NCBI RefSeq assembly: GCF_000300455.3
Contig: NZ_CP007215.2
Location: forward strand, 1,364,001 to 1,428,000
Length of the DNA: 64,000 bases
Source: Kosakonia sacchari SP1
GTDB lineage: Bacteria; Pseudomonadota; Gammaproteobacteria; Enterobacterales; Enterobacteriaceae
Direction of reading: 5' to 3'
Below are positions 8,060-18,118 of this stretch, in pieces. The translations under genes were made by a program, and so were the position numbers. The notes under the pieces are model-generated. The model worked only from the letters and a program-made list of their open reading frames with translations, was not told the origin of the DNA and ran no database searches. Position 1 is the first letter of the stretch; the number at the start of each line of letters is the position of its first letter.

Positions 8060-11000
8060 TTACTGTGCGCGGGCTTTGAGCGGGAAACGGCGGCGCACCA
8101 GCACGAAGAACAGCGGTACGAAGAAAATCGCCAGCACGGTGGCGGAAATCATCCCGCCCATCACACCGGTACCCACCGCATGCTGGCTGCCGGAGCCCGC
8201 ACCGGTGCTGGTTGCCATTGGCAGCACACCGAAAACGAACGCCAGCGAGGTCATCAGGATCGGCCTTAAACGCTGACGGCAGGCATGCAGCGTGGAGACC
8301 AGCAGATCTTCGCCTTTCGCATTCATATCATTGGCAAACTCAACAATGAGTATCGCGTTTTTCGCCGACAGACCTATTACTGTCAACAGCCCGACCTGGA
8401 AGTACACATCGTTTTCCAGCCCGCGCATCCAGGTTGCCAGCAACGCGCCAATCACGCCAAGCGGCACCACCAGCATCACCGAGAACGGCACCGACCAGCT
8501 CTCATACAGCGCCGCGAGGCACAGGAACACCACCAACAGGGAAACCGCATATAACGCTGGTGCCTGCGCACCAGAAAGGCGTTCCTGGTAGGACATAGCG
8601 GTCCACTCCAGACCAAAACCGGTAGGCAACTGGCTAACCAGTTTCTCCATCACATCCATCGCCGTACCGGTGCTGACGCCGGGGGCGGATTCGCCGACAA
8701 TCTCCACTGCGGCATAACCGTTGTAGCGCTCAAGGCGCGGCGAGCCGGTTTCCCAGCGCGAGGTGGCAAACGCGGAGAACGGCACCATTCCACCGCTGCT
8801 ATTTCGCACATACCAGAGGTTGATATCGTCCGGCAGCATGCGGTATTTCGCCGCCGCTTGTACGTAGACTTTTTTCACGCGACCGCGATCCATAAAGTCA
8901 TTCACGTAGCTGGAACCCCAGGCGGTTTTCAGCGTGTTGTTAATATCATCAATCGACACGCCCAGCGCCTGCGCTTTGCGCTGGTCGATATCGATTTGTA
9001 GCTGGGCGCTGTCATCAAGACCGTTATGGCGAACGCGGGTCAGCGCCGGATCTTTCGCCGCCATCTCAATTAGGCGATCGCGGGCCGCCATCAGAGCGTC
9101 ATGGCCTGCACCGGCGTGATCCTGCAATTCCATATCAAAACCGGCCGAACTCCCCATACCGCTAATAGCGGGCGGGCTGCTGGCGAAAACGCGGGCTTCA
9201 CTGATGCGGCTAAAGGCTTTGGTGGCGCGTTCGATAATGGCAAACGCGCTACCGCTTTTCGGATCACGGGCTTCCCAGTCTTTCAGGCGGATAAACAAAC
9301 GCGCCACGTTCTGCCCGTTACCACCGGGGCCGGAGCCGACGGTGGCAAACACTGATTCAACATTCGCTTTCTCGTGGGTGAAGAAATAGTCTTCGACTTT
9401 CTGCACCACTTTCAGCGTCTGCTGTTGTGTTGCACCACTCGGCAACTGCACGGAGGTGGTAAACATACCCCTGTCTTCCAGCGGCAGAAACGACGTTGGC
9501 AGACGCAGGAACAGCAGTACCATGCCGCCAATCAGCAACATATAGAGCAAAATCCAGCGCAGGCTGCGGTGCAGGATTTTACCGACGGCGGTTTCATAAC
9601 GATCAGCATTGCGGTTGAAAATACGGTTAAAGGCGCCGAAAAAGCCTTTCTGCCCGTGTAGCTCACCTTTATGCAGCGGCTTGAGCAGCGTGGCGCACAG
9701 CGCCGGTGTGAGGATCATCGCCACCAGCACAGAAAGCACCATCGCCGAAACAATGGTGATAGAGAACTGGCGATAAATCGCGCCGGTGGTGCCGCCAAAG
9801 AACGCCATCGGCACAAATACCGCCGACAGCACCATCGCAATCCCCACCAGCGCGCCCTGGATTTGCCCCATCGATTTACGCGTCGCTTCCCTGGGCGACA
9901 GCCCTTCTTCGGTCATGATGCGTTCGACGTTTTCCACCACTACAATCGCATCATCCACCAGCAGACCGATGGCGAGCACCATGGCGAACATGGTCAGGGT
10001 GTTGATGCTGTAGCCAAATGCATAGAGCACGGCGAATGTGCCAAGCAGCACGACCGGCACGGCGATAGTGGGAATCAGCGTAGCGCGGAAATTTTGCAGG
10101 AACAGATACATCACCAGAAACACCAGCCCGATGGCTTCGAGCAGGGTTTTCACGACATCGATAATCGAGGCTTTAACAAACGAGGTGGTTTCGTAAGCGA
10201 CTTTATATTCCAGACCGTGCGGGAAAAAAGGTGCCAGCTCGTTTAAGCGGTTAATCACCAGTTCTGCCGTCGCCATTTCGTTAGCGCCGGAGGCCAGTTT
10301 CACCCCCAGCCCGGACGCGGGGTTACCGTTAAAACGGCTCAGGTAGTCATATTTCTCTGCGCCCAGTTCCACCGTCGCCACGTCACCAAGACGCACTTCC
10401 GAACCGTCCTGATTCACGCGCAGCGTAATATTGCGAAACTGTTCCGGCGTTTGTAAAAGCGACTGCGCATTGATAGTGGCGTTTAACGCCTGGCGATCAA
10501 CAGAAGGCGTTCCGCCAAGTTGCCCGACGGCTATTTGCGCGTTTTGCGACGAAATGGCGCTGGTGACGTCCGAAGCGGTGAGCTGGTAACTGTTGAGCTT
10601 CGCAGGATCGAGCCAGATACGCATTGAATATTGCGAACCGTAGGCGTCAATATCGCCAACGCCGTTTACTCGGCTAATCGGATCCTGAATATTACTCGCC
10701 ACGTAGTCGGAGATATCTTGTTTATCCATCGAGCCGTCGGTGGAGACAAACGCGATGGTTAAAATGTTGGTATCACCGGTTTTGCGCACCGTGACGCCCT
10801 GGTTTTGCACCGCTTGCGGGAGTTTACGCATCGCCGATTGCAACTGGTTTTGTACTTGCTGCACGGCTTCGTCAGGATCGGTCCCGGCACTGAAATTGAG
10901 AGTCACCGTTGCCTGCCCGGTGGCACTGCTTTGCGAGGACATATACATTAAATTATCGAGTCCGGTCATATTCTGCTCGATAACCTGCGTCACGGTGTTT

Positions 11001-11173
11001 TCCAGCGTTTGCGCCGATGCGCCAGGGTAGTTAGCGGTAATGCGGACGTTAGGCGGGGCTAAATCGGGATATTGTTCGACGGGTAAAGAAATAATGGCAA
11101 GTGTCCCCGTAAGACAGATCAGGATCGCCAGCACCCACGCAAAAATGGGGCGATCAATAAAAAAATTCGCCAT
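8060..11173 (-). CDS. acrD: RND multidrug efflux pump AcrD
   Basis: AcrD is the inner-membrane trimeric RND pump that exports aminoglycosides, bile salts and other drugs together with AcrA and TolC, driven by the proton gradient. The 1037 residues equal the E. coli length and carry the whole HAE1 architecture: 12 membrane segments and two large periplasmic loops. The proton-relay pair Asp-Asp is present in [17 protein letters not shown] of TM4. It lies downstream of narQ on the same strand but is separated by 199 nt with its own control region. A near-consensus BaeR site upstream indicates control by the BaeSR envelope-stress system. Confidence 0.98.
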   Translation of the reverse strand: MANFFIDRPIFAWVLAILICLTGTLAIISLPVEQYPDLAPPNVRITANYPGASAQTLENTVTQVIEQNMTGLDNLMYMSSQSSATGQATVTLNFSAGTDPDEAVQQVQNQLQSAMRKLPQAVQNQGVTVRKTGDTNILTIAFVSTDGSMDKQDISDYVASNIQDPISRVNGVGDIDAYGSQYSMRIWLDPAKLNSYQLTASDVTSAISSQNAQIAVGQLGGTPSVDRQALNATINAQSLLQTPEQFRNITLRVNQDGSEVRLGDVATVELGAEKYDYLSRFNGNPASGLGVKLASGANEMATAELVINRLNELAPFFPHGLEYKVAYETTSFVKASIIDVVKTLLEAIGLVFLVMYLFLQNFRATLIPTIAVPVVLLGTFAVLYAFGYSINTLTMFAMVLAIGLLVDDAIVVVENVERIMTEEGLSPREATRKSMGQIQGALVGIAMVLSAVFVPMAFFGGTTGAIYRQFSITIVSAMVLSVLVAMILTPALCATLLKPLHKGELHGQKGFFGAFNRIFNRNADRYETAVGKILHRSLRWILLYMLLIGGMVLLFLRLPTSFLPLEDRGMFTTSVQLPSGATQQQTLKVVQKVEDYFFTHEKANVESVFATVGSGPGGNGQNVARLFIRLKDWEARDPKSGSAFAIIERATKAFSRISEARVFASSPPAISGMGSSAGFDMELQDHAGAGHDALMAARDRLIEMAAKDPALTRVRHNGLDDSAQLQIDIDQRKAQALGVSIDDINNTLKTAWGSSYVNDFMDRGRVKKVYVQAAAKYRMLPDDINLWYVRNSSGGMVPFSAFATSRWETGSPRLERYNGYAAVEIVGESAPGVSTGTAMDVMEKLVSQLPTGFGLEWTAMSYQERLSGAQAPALYAVSLLVVFLCLAALYESWSVPFSVMLVVPLGVIGALLATWMRGLENDVYFQVGLLTVIGLSAKNAILIVEFANDMNAKGEDLLVSTLHACRQRLRPILMTSLAFVFGVLPMATSTGAGSGSQHAVGTGVMGGMISATVLAIFFVPLFFVLVRRRFPLKARAQ

Positions 11174-11246
11174 CAGAAATAAAACCTCATATTGCTGCGC
11201 ATCGTTATAGTGACATTGCTTGCATCAATGTAGCGGCAATGCAGAA

Positions 11247-11264
11247 ACCAATCGTGGAGAAAAA
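11247..11264 (-). promoter_or_regulatory. BaeR-binding site of acrD
   Basis: Read on the minus strand the site is TTTTTCTCCACGATTGGT, which agrees at 16 of 18 positions with the published BaeR motif TTTTTCTCCATDATTGGC. It lies about 75 nt upstream of the acrD start, inside the 199-nt narQ-acrD gap. BaeR is known to activate acrD in E. coli and Salmonella. Confidence 0.8.
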
Positions 11265-11372
11265 AAGGAGAAAATGTAAATTATCATGCCTGATTAAGGC
11301 ATAACTATGCATAACCGTACTTAAGCAAAATTTCCTCCTGTACAAAATCATTTTACTTTAAATTCTTTACAC

Positions 11373-13067
11373 TTATTGACGCTGCGCGCTGACCGGTAAT
11401 GGAAAACGAAACTGCACCTGGGTGCCGCAGCCCGGCGGAGAGACGATTTGCAGCACACCGCCAAGACGCTCGGCGCGCTCGCGCATGATCGTCAAGCCGT
11501 AATGTCCGGCGGGCTCCTGTGTACTGTTCATACCGATGCCGTTATCACGAATGTAGACCGAATGCAGTCCGTCAGGATCGGTCACACAACTGACGGTGAT
11601 TTCGCTGGCCTGCGCATGCTTAATCGCGTTGATGACCGCTTCGCGCACAATTTGTAAGACGTTCATTTGCTGTTGCGCATCCAGCGCCTGCGTGGGTAAA
11701 CGGCAATCCAGATTCAGCTTCGCGCTGGTCTGGCTCTGCAATACATCCAGCGCTTCACTTAGCGCGGCGGGTAGCGAACTTTGCTGTAAAGAGAGGCGGA
11801 ACGTGGTGAGCAGCTCACGCAACTGCTGCCAGGCATGATTCAGACCCCGTGAAAAGTCGTCGATGATCAGGTGTGCCGGGGCGTTATCGTCCGGCACGAC
11901 GCGCTTAAGCAGCGCCAGTTGGATACGCAGATAAGAGAGCATCTGCGCCAGAGAATCGTGCAGTTCGCGGGCGATGGTCGCACGTTCTTCCATCAGCATT
12001 AGTTGCTGATAATGCTTCTGCGCCTGGTTGATATAGAGCCCGCGTCCAAGAATGGTGGCGATATTGCACATCAGCGGTGCGGAGAGAGGCTGTTGATGGC
12101 TTTGCCAGCGCAGCTCGCCCAGCACGTTCTCCTGCATATTTACCGGCAAGCTGTTCACCGGCAGCGTGGGATCGGCCTCACCTTGCTGGATGCGCCAGTT
12201 GTCATCGACAACCAGTTCCAGGAAGCAGGCTGCTTGATGGTCGTAGACGATCTGCAACACATGGTGCAGACAGAGAGCGTCAATCTGGCTGGTGTTAAGC
12301 GCCTGCGAGCACTGGTACATCACTTCCAGGCGGCTGTTGGCTTCATGCAGATCGCGGGTTTTTTCTGCTACTGATGTTTCAAGCGAGCGGTAGAGCTTAA
12401 ACAGTTGCCCCGACATTTTGTCGAACGTTGAAGCCAGTAAACCCAGTTCGTTATCGAGTTTGTTATCGAGCGGCAGCAAGGAAAATTGCCCTTGCTGGAT
12501 CCGCTGGCAGGTGGCGACCAGATTATTAAGCGGTTTGACGACCCGCAGGCGAATACGGCGCAGCGTAAAAAACACCAGCGTGAAAATCCCGGCAGCCCCC
12601 AGCAGCGAAATAGCGACTACCAGCATCATCTTGCGTTCGGCGTAGTGCTGGAGCGCCAGTACGAACAAATCAATTTGCCCGACATAAGCCTGGATATTTT
12701 GCTCGTACCATTGCTGGTCGCCCTGAATCAGATGTTTTTCCATCTGGCGCCAGTTTTCGTGCAATTGCCCATAACGTTGCTGCACTTCCTGCGGAACGTA
12801 CCAGCGGTTCAGGGTTTGTAATACGGGGGAGTTCAGCGTCTGCTGATAAATCTGGCGGTGGGGTTGTAGTTCGGCGGTCTGTTTTTGCAGCTCGTAACCA
12901 AGACGGTAACTCTGCATACGCAGCGACCCGGCAATATTAATGGCCTCCGCGTCCCGTAGGCTGCTGGCAAGCGTGACGAGTGCCACTCCGGTGGAGAGCA
13001 GCGACAGTAAAACAAGAGAGAAAAAGGCTCTGGCCAGGCTTCCTGAAACAGGTTTTTTGACTATCAC
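11373..13067 (-). CDS. narQ: Nitrate/nitrite sensor histidine kinase NarQ
   Basis: NarQ senses periplasmic nitrate and nitrite and phosphorylates NarL and NarP. The 564 residues contain TM1 (about 12-34), the nitrate-binding P-box with IAGSLRMQSYRLG, TM2, a HAMP linker, a central module, and HPK7-type H-box (TIARELHDSLAQ) and HATPase (RDNGIGM) domains. The start is GTG 13067, which aligns with the E. coli N-terminus (MIVKRPVS) and has GGGAAG about 7 nt upstream; a TTG at 13082 would add five extra residues. acrD lies downstream and aegA is divergent, as in E. coli. Confidence 0.95.
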   Translation of the reverse strand: MIVKKPVSGSLARAFFSLVLLSLLSTGVALVTLASSLRDAEAINIAGSLRMQSYRLGYELQKQTAELQPHRQIYQQTLNSPVLQTLNRWYVPQEVQQRYGQLHENWRQMEKHLIQGDQQWYEQNIQAYVGQIDLFVLALQHYAERKMMLVVAISLLGAAGIFTLVFFTLRRIRLRVVKPLNNLVATCQRIQQGQFSLLPLDNKLDNELGLLASTFDKMSGQLFKLYRSLETSVAEKTRDLHEANSRLEVMYQCSQALNTSQIDALCLHHVLQIVYDHQAACFLELVVDDNWRIQQGEADPTLPVNSLPVNMQENVLGELRWQSHQQPLSAPLMCNIATILGRGLYINQAQKHYQQLMLMEERATIARELHDSLAQMLSYLRIQLALLKRVVPDDNAPAHLIIDDFSRGLNHAWQQLRELLTTFRLSLQQSSLPAALSEALDVLQSQTSAKLNLDCRLPTQALDAQQQMNVLQIVREAVINAIKHAQASEITVSCVTDPDGLHSVYIRDNGIGMNSTQEPAGHYGLTIMRERAERLGGVLQIVSPPGCGTQVQFRFPLPVSAQRQ

Positions 13068-13290
13068 TGCAGCGCTTCCCAATCCTGATGTTACGTACAG
13101 GAAACATCGGCCTGAACGTCCATCGAATGAAATAATTTTTCAGAAATCCTGAAATAAATTGATCTGCTACAAGCTCGTGACAAATAGATAACCTTTCTGG
13201 GCAATTGAACATTGCCTGTGTCGTGCTGCCCCGGTAAATACAATGCTCATATAAAAAATAAGGTTTATTAAACCAGAAAAGAAGGGTGCC

Positions 13291-15270
13291 ATGAATCGTT
13301 TTATTATGGCGAATAGCCAGCAATGTATAGGATGTCGTGCCTGCGAAGTCGCGTGTGTGATGGCGCACAATGACGAACAACATGTGTTAAGCGCCGCGCA
13401 TTTTTACCCCCGGATCACCGTGGTCAAACATCAGCAGCACCGCAGTGCGGTGACCTGCCACCACTGTGAAGCTGCGCCCTGTGCCCGCAGTTGCCCGAAT
13501 GGCGCAATCAGTCGTGTTGATGAGGCGATTCAGGTCAATCAGCAAAAATGTATTGGCTGTAAATCCTGCGTGGTGGCTTGCCCGTTTGGCACCATGCAAG
13601 TGCTGGTCACGCCAATTGGCGACGGGCTGGTAAAAGCCAGCGCGCACAAATGCGATCTCTGCCAGGGCAGGGCGAAGGGCCCGGCCTGCGCGCAGAATTG
13701 CCCGGCCGATGCGCTGCAACTGGTAAACAGCGACGCGCTGGCGGGGTTTGCGAAATCACGTCGTCTGCGTACCGCCAGCCAGGAGGCGCAGCCGTGGCAC
13801 AGTGTCGCGGCGCTGACGCCCGCCTTTAACGACCGCAAAGTGCGGCAGATGCGCAAAACGCCGCCGCGCGGTGAGCCAGGTAAACTGCCACTGGCGGCGC
13901 GTAAAAACGGTTTTGATGAAATCTATCTGCCGTTTCGCGCCGATCAGGCCAGTCGTGAAGCGGAGCGCTGCCTGAAGTGCGGCGACCACAGCATTTGCGA
14001 ATGGACCTGCCCGCTGCATAACCATATTCCGCAGTGGATCGAGCGGGTAAAAGAGGGCGACATTGCGGCTGCGGTCGAACTTTCGCATCAAACTAACTGC
14101 TTACCGGAGATCACCGGTCGCGTCTGCCCGCAAGACCGGCTGTGCGAGGGGGCATGTACGGTGCGCGATGAGTATGGCGCGGTCACTATCGGCAATATTG
14201 AGCGCTATATCTCCGATCAGGCGCTGGCACAGGGCTGGCGGCCCGATTTACAGCAGGTTGCGGCGGTGGATAAACGTATCGCGATTATCGGTGCTGGCCC
14301 GGCGGGCCTCGCCTGCGCTGACGTGCTCGCTCGCCACGGCGTGAGCGCCACGGTGTTCGATCGCCACCCGGAAATCGGCGGTTTGCTCACCTTTGGCATC
14401 CCCGCTTTTAAACTGGATAAATCGCTGCTGGCGCGCCGTCGTGAAATTTTCAGCGCGATGGGCATTCGCTTTGAACTCAATTGCGAAATCGGTAAAGACA
14501 TCGCGCTGGAGAAGCTGCTCAGCGATTACGACGCGGTGTTTGTAGGTGTTGGCACCTACCGTTCAATGAAAGCCGGGTTGCCAAATGAAGACGCTCCGGG
14601 CGTTTACGATGCGCTGCCGTTCCTGATTGCTAACACCCGTCAGTTAATGGGGCTGCCGGATAGCGCCGACGAGCCGTTTATCAACACCGAGGGGCGCAAT
14701 GTCGTGGTGCTTGGCGGCGGCGATACAGCAATGGACTGTGTTCGCACCGCACTGCGCCATGGCGCGCGCAAAGTGACCTGTGCCTACCGTCGCGACGAAG
14801 CCAATATGCCTGGCTCGAAAAAAGAGGTGAAAAATGCGCGGGATGAAGGGGCTGAGTTTGAGTTCAACGTTCAGCCAGTAAACCTCGAACTGGATAAGAG
14901 CGGCAAAGTCTGCGGTATTCGCTTACTGCGCACACAGCTCGGCGAGCCGGATGCCAAAGGCCGCCGCCGTCCGGTGCCGGTTGAAGGCAGTGAGTTTGTT
15001 ATGCCTGCCGATGCGGTGATCATGGCGTTTGGTTTCAACCCGCATTCGATGCCGTGGCTGGAGCGCCACGGTGTGCGCGTTGATGACTGGGGGCGTATTG
15101 CCGCCAGTGTCGAAAGCCAGTATCGCTATCAGACCAGCAACCCCCAAATTTTTGCCGGCGGTGATGCGGTGCGCGGAGCCGATCTGGTGGTGACCGCGAT
15201 GGCGGAGGGGCGCCACGCCGCGCAAGGCATGATGGACTGGTTGGGTGTCAAAGCACCAGGACAGCATTAA
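13291..15270 (+). CDS. aegA: AegA, ferredoxin-GltD-type iron-sulfur oxidoreductase
   Basis: A 659-residue fusion. The N-terminal part (about 1-150) holds cysteine clusters of a four-cluster ferredoxin domain (CIGCRACEVAC, CHHC...C...C, CIGCKSCVVAC, CDLC...C...C). The rest resembles the GltD small subunit of glutamate synthase, with more cysteines, an FAD loop IIGAGPAGLAC and an NADP-type loop VVLGGGDTAMDC. E. coli AegA has been linked to formate-dependent anaerobic urate degradation, probably passing electrons between formate dehydrogenase and other acceptors. It is divergent from narQ across 223 nt, compatible with anaerobic or nitrate control. Confidence 0.94.
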   Translation: MNRFIMANSQQCIGCRACEVACVMAHNDEQHVLSAAHFYPRITVVKHQQHRSAVTCHHCEAAPCARSCPNGAISRVDEAIQVNQQKCIGCKSCVVACPFGTMQVLVTPIGDGLVKASAHKCDLCQGRAKGPACAQNCPADALQLVNSDALAGFAKSRRLRTASQEAQPWHSVAALTPAFNDRKVRQMRKTPPRGEPGKLPLAARKNGFDEIYLPFRADQASREAERCLKCGDHSICEWTCPLHNHIPQWIERVKEGDIAAAVELSHQTNCLPEITGRVCPQDRLCEGACTVRDEYGAVTIGNIERYISDQALAQGWRPDLQQVAAVDKRIAIIGAGPAGLACADVLARHGVSATVFDRHPEIGGLLTFGIPAFKLDKSLLARRREIFSAMGIRFELNCEIGKDIALEKLLSDYDAVFVGVGTYRSMKAGLPNEDAPGVYDALPFLIANTRQLMGLPDSADEPFINTEGRNVVVLGGGDTAMDCVRTALRHGARKVTCAYRRDEANMPGSKKEVKNARDEGAEFEFNVQPVNLELDKSGKVCGIRLLRTQLGEPDAKGRRRPVPVEGSEFVMPADAVIMAFGFNPHSMPWLERHGVRVDDWGRIAASVESQYRYQTSNPQIFAGGDAVRGADLVVTAMAEGRHAAQGMMDWLGVKAPGQH

Positions 15271-15352
15271 GGCGTTTGCCATAAAACAGGCTTCACGGCG
15301 TCACACTTCGCGGCGTAGTATTACGCAAAGTTGTTAGCGCTCTGGAGCCTGT

Positions 15353-15928
15353 ATGTCGCTGAAAATTGAAGTTATCAAAGATAAAGTCCTCTCTGAAAAT
15401 TATTTTGTCCTGCGCAATATCACCTACGATTTGACTCGTCAGGACGGTGAAGTGGTGCGTCATAAACGTGAAGTCTACGACCGGGGCAATGGTGCCACCA
15501 TCCTGCTGTATAACCGTGAAAAACAGAGCGTGCTGCTGATCCGCCAGTTTCGGATCGCCACCTGGGTGAATGGCAACGTGGATGGTCGACTGATTGAAGC
15601 CTGCGCCGGGTTACTGGATAACGATGAGCCGGAAGTGTGCATTCGTAAGGAAGCCATTGAAGAGACGGGATACGAAGTTGGCGAGGTGCGCAAAGTATTT
15701 GAGTTATATATGTCGCCGGGCGGGGTCACGGAAATTGTCCACTTCTTTATTGCGGAATATAACGATGCACAGCGCGCAAATAACGGCGGCGGAGTGGAAG
15801 ATGAAGATATCGAAGTGCTGGAACTGCCCTTCCGGCAGGCCTTAGCGATGGTCGCCAACGGTGAGATCCGTGATGGCAAGGCGGTGATTCTACTGCAATA
15901 TCTGCAAACATCTGGTCTAATGGACTGA
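15353..15928 (+). CDS. nudK: GDP-mannose pyrophosphatase NudK
   Basis: A 191-residue Nudix hydrolase that splits GDP-mannose into GMP and mannose-1-phosphate in E. coli. The Nudix box spans about 86-107, from GLLDNDE through KEAIEETGY, with the EExG metal-binding core intact and Lys instead of Arg before the first Glu. Length equals E. coli NudK. The start at 15353 follows a GGAG about 9 nt upstream. It lies between aegA and ypfG, the E. coli order. Confidence 0.95.
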   Translation: MSLKIEVIKDKVLSENYFVLRNITYDLTRQDGEVVRHKREVYDRGNGATILLYNREKQSVLLIRQFRIATWVNGNVDGRLIEACAGLLDNDEPEVCIRKEAIEETGYEVGEVRKVFELYMSPGGVTEIVHFFIAEYNDAQRANNGGGVEDEDIEVLELPFRQALAMVANGEIRDGKAVILLQYLQTSGLMD

Positions 15929-16050
15929 AATTAATAAGGTTATCAGCTCCGCTTTCAGATGAAGCTATCCGACAAATCCGATTGAGCAAGCCAACCGGGA
16001 AATAGAATATACGCAGGTTCTGCGTCTATTCTTCCGGGGTTGTGCCAACC

Positions 16051-17094
16051 ATGCGTTACCGCAGCATTTTGACTTTGCTCTTCGGTCTTCTGGCCGCACC
16101 GTTGCTGTGTGCTGCGCCCGCGCAACAAACCTTTTCCGACTGGCAAGTCACCTGTAATAACCAGAACTTTTGCGTGGCACGCAACATTGGTGAGCATCAG
16201 GGGCTGGTAATGACGCTCGAGCGCAGTGCGGGTGCGCGTGCCGATGCCACGCTACGTATCGACTATGGCGGCATCGAGGCGCCGATTACTAAAGAACCAC
16301 CGATTGCCGGGCGTTTACTGTTTGACGGTCAGCCACTGGCGTTGGCGAGCGATCGCTGGCAAACCGCTCCGTGGCATCTGGTGACGGATAACACCGATGC
16401 CATCACTTCGTTTTTAAAAAACATTCAGGAAGGCCAGTCGCTTACCCTGCAAGGCAGCAAGGGCGAGATTTCTTTGGTGGGATTAAAAGCGGCGCTGCTG
16501 TTTATTGATGCGCTGCAAAAACGCGTCGGCAGCGAGACGGCATGGATTAAAAAGGGCGATAGCCCGTCGTTAAGCGTTCCGCCCGCACCTGCGTTGAAAA
16601 AGGTCACCACGGCCAACGTTGCGCCAACCCCGCTGACGCATCAGGAACTGAACGATTTGCTGGATTACGGCACCTGGCGAATGAACAGCAGCCAGTGTTC
16701 GCTGGACCCAATGCGCCGGCAGGTGCGCGTGAGCGCGCTGACAGATGATAAAGCGTTGCTAGTGATCGACTGTGAAGCGGGTGCCTATAACATGGTCGAA
16801 CGCGCGTGGCTGGTATCGCGGGAAAAACCGTTTGCCGCACGGCTGGTGCGCTTGTTGCTGCCTTTCACGCCGGATAACGGTAACGATGAAATGGAGCTGA
16901 TGAACGCGGCGTTTGATGAGAAAACCCGCGAGCTGACCACACTTTCCAAAGGTCGCAGCCTGGCGGATTGCGGCGTGGCGAGTCGCTGGCGTTTTGACGG
17001 CCAGCGCTTTCGCCTGGTGCGTTACGCGCAGGAGCCCTCCTGCGATAGCTGGCACGGCCCCGATGCGTGGCCAACGCTGTGGGTGACGCGCTAA
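16051..17094 (+). CDS. ypfG: Periplasmic DUF1176 protein YpfG
   Basis: A 347-residue secreted protein of the DUF1176 family, the same length as E. coli YpfG. A Sec signal peptide (about 1-22, ending in an ALLCAA-like region) precedes the family signature around FSDWQVTCNNQNFCVARN. Several cysteine pairs suit a disulfide-bonded periplasmic fold, and the C-terminus WHGPDAWPTLWVTR is family-typical. Function unknown. ATG 16051 is preferred to GTG 16042 because GGGG at 16036-16039 lies too close to the latter. It probably forms a unit with the next gene, 49 nt away. Confidence 0.88.
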   Translation: MRYRSILTLLFGLLAAPLLCAAPAQQTFSDWQVTCNNQNFCVARNIGEHQGLVMTLERSAGARADATLRIDYGGIEAPITKEPPIAGRLLFDGQPLALASDRWQTAPWHLVTDNTDAITSFLKNIQEGQSLTLQGSKGEISLVGLKAALLFIDALQKRVGSETAWIKKGDSPSLSVPPAPALKKVTTANVAPTPLTHQELNDLLDYGTWRMNSSQCSLDPMRRQVRVSALTDDKALLVIDCEAGAYNMVERAWLVSREKPFAARLVRLLLPFTPDNGNDEMELMNAAFDEKTRELTTLSKGRSLADCGVASRWRFDGQRFRLVRYAQEPSCDSWHGPDAWPTLWVTR

Positions 17095-17143
17095 CCCTTC
17101 GCTGACATAATCCCTTGCGGATATTTTTATCGGGAAGGGAATA

Positions 17144-18082
17144 ATGAAACGCGTTTACCCACAATGGCTTGCGGCCTGCGTACTCTTTTTTGCCGTTCTG
17201 CCTGCCCAGGCTGAACTGACCTCAGCAGATAAACAGAGCATCGCCCAGCTTGTCGATGTCTGGAATAGCCACCTGAATGGCAATGCCAAGGCAACTGGCA
17301 GCGATCTCTATGCGGCTCAGGTCGAATGGTTTGGTCAGCGCCTTGCGCGCGACGAGGTACTGCGCCGCCAGCAAGCGTTCACCTCTCACTCACCGCACTA
17401 TGCGCAGCGAATTATCACCACGCTTGATGTCGCCGAAGATGAGGCGGGCCAGGTTCAGGTCGAGTTTGTCAAACAAGCCGGGCTCGATGAAAAACAGGTA
17501 AAAAACTACCCGGCGCAGCTTACCTTCAGCAAACATCCTGAGGGTTGGCGCATTAGCGGCGAAACCGATTTGCTCACCCGCCTGAATCAAAAAGAGGCGT
17601 CGGTGCAGGGGCTTTTAACCAAAGGCAAGTTTGACGGCATTACCAAAGATGTCGTGTGGGTGAACGCGCGCGACCCCAAAACCGGCGGCAGTTGCGATGA
17701 AGAGGGCGACTGTGAATGTAATCTCTGGAGCAGCAACCCGGCTGTAAAACCCGCGGTGGTCCCGCAGTGCATTGGTGGCGGAGTGGAAACGCTGTCGCAA
17801 CTCGATGATAGCGGGCGCGATCGGGTCGTTGTTTTCCCGCAATGGTGGACCAGCGCCTGGCGAGTGGTTTATGTATTTGATATCCAGCAAGGGCAATGGG
17901 CGAAAGCGCTGCCTTCGTTTCCCATCAACATCAATGTTCAGGAAGACGATGACGCCGCCACGCTGGTGAAACGCGATACGCAGCACAATGGCAATGTGCT
18001 GGTGAAAAAAGCGCTGTGGGATGAAAAGCAGGAAGATATCGTGACGCCGCAGGAGAGTGAGCCGTTGCTGGTGGTGAAATAA
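17144..18082 (+). CDS. Secreted protein of unknown function
   Basis: I do not recognise this 312-residue protein. It has a clear Sec signal peptide with likely cleavage after AQA (residue 23), then an N-terminal helical part (about 25-140) that could be NTF2-like. A cysteine-rich segment (about 185-205: SCDEEGDCEC ... QC) may form disulfides or bind metal. The ORF starts with ATG behind GGGAAGGGA and is in the same direction as ypfG, so both products are probably periplasmic and cotranscribed. In E. coli K-12 ypfG is next to tktB, so this gene appears to be extra. No paralogue is visible in the window. Confidence 0.8.
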   Translation: MKRVYPQWLAACVLFFAVLPAQAELTSADKQSIAQLVDVWNSHLNGNAKATGSDLYAAQVEWFGQRLARDEVLRRQQAFTSHSPHYAQRIITTLDVAEDEAGQVQVEFVKQAGLDEKQVKNYPAQLTFSKHPEGWRISGETDLLTRLNQKEASVQGLLTKGKFDGITKDVVWVNARDPKTGGSCDEEGDCECNLWSSNPAVKPAVVPQCIGGGVETLSQLDDSGRDRVVVFPQWWTSAWRVVYVFDIQQGQWAKALPSFPININVQEDDDAATLVKRDTQHNGNVLVKKALWDEKQEDIVTPQESEPLLVVK

Positions 18083-18113
18083 AAATGGCGCGCCAGTCGT
18101 ATGCTGGCGCGCC
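18081..18113. terminator. Terminator between the secreted-protein gene and tktB
   Basis: A 10-bp perfect stem GGCGCGCCAG/CTGGCGCGCC with a 7-nt loop. The five A residues before it give a U-run on the minus strand, so it is mainly the tktB terminator and possibly works in both directions. Confidence 0.8.
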
Positions 18114-18118
18114 CACGC

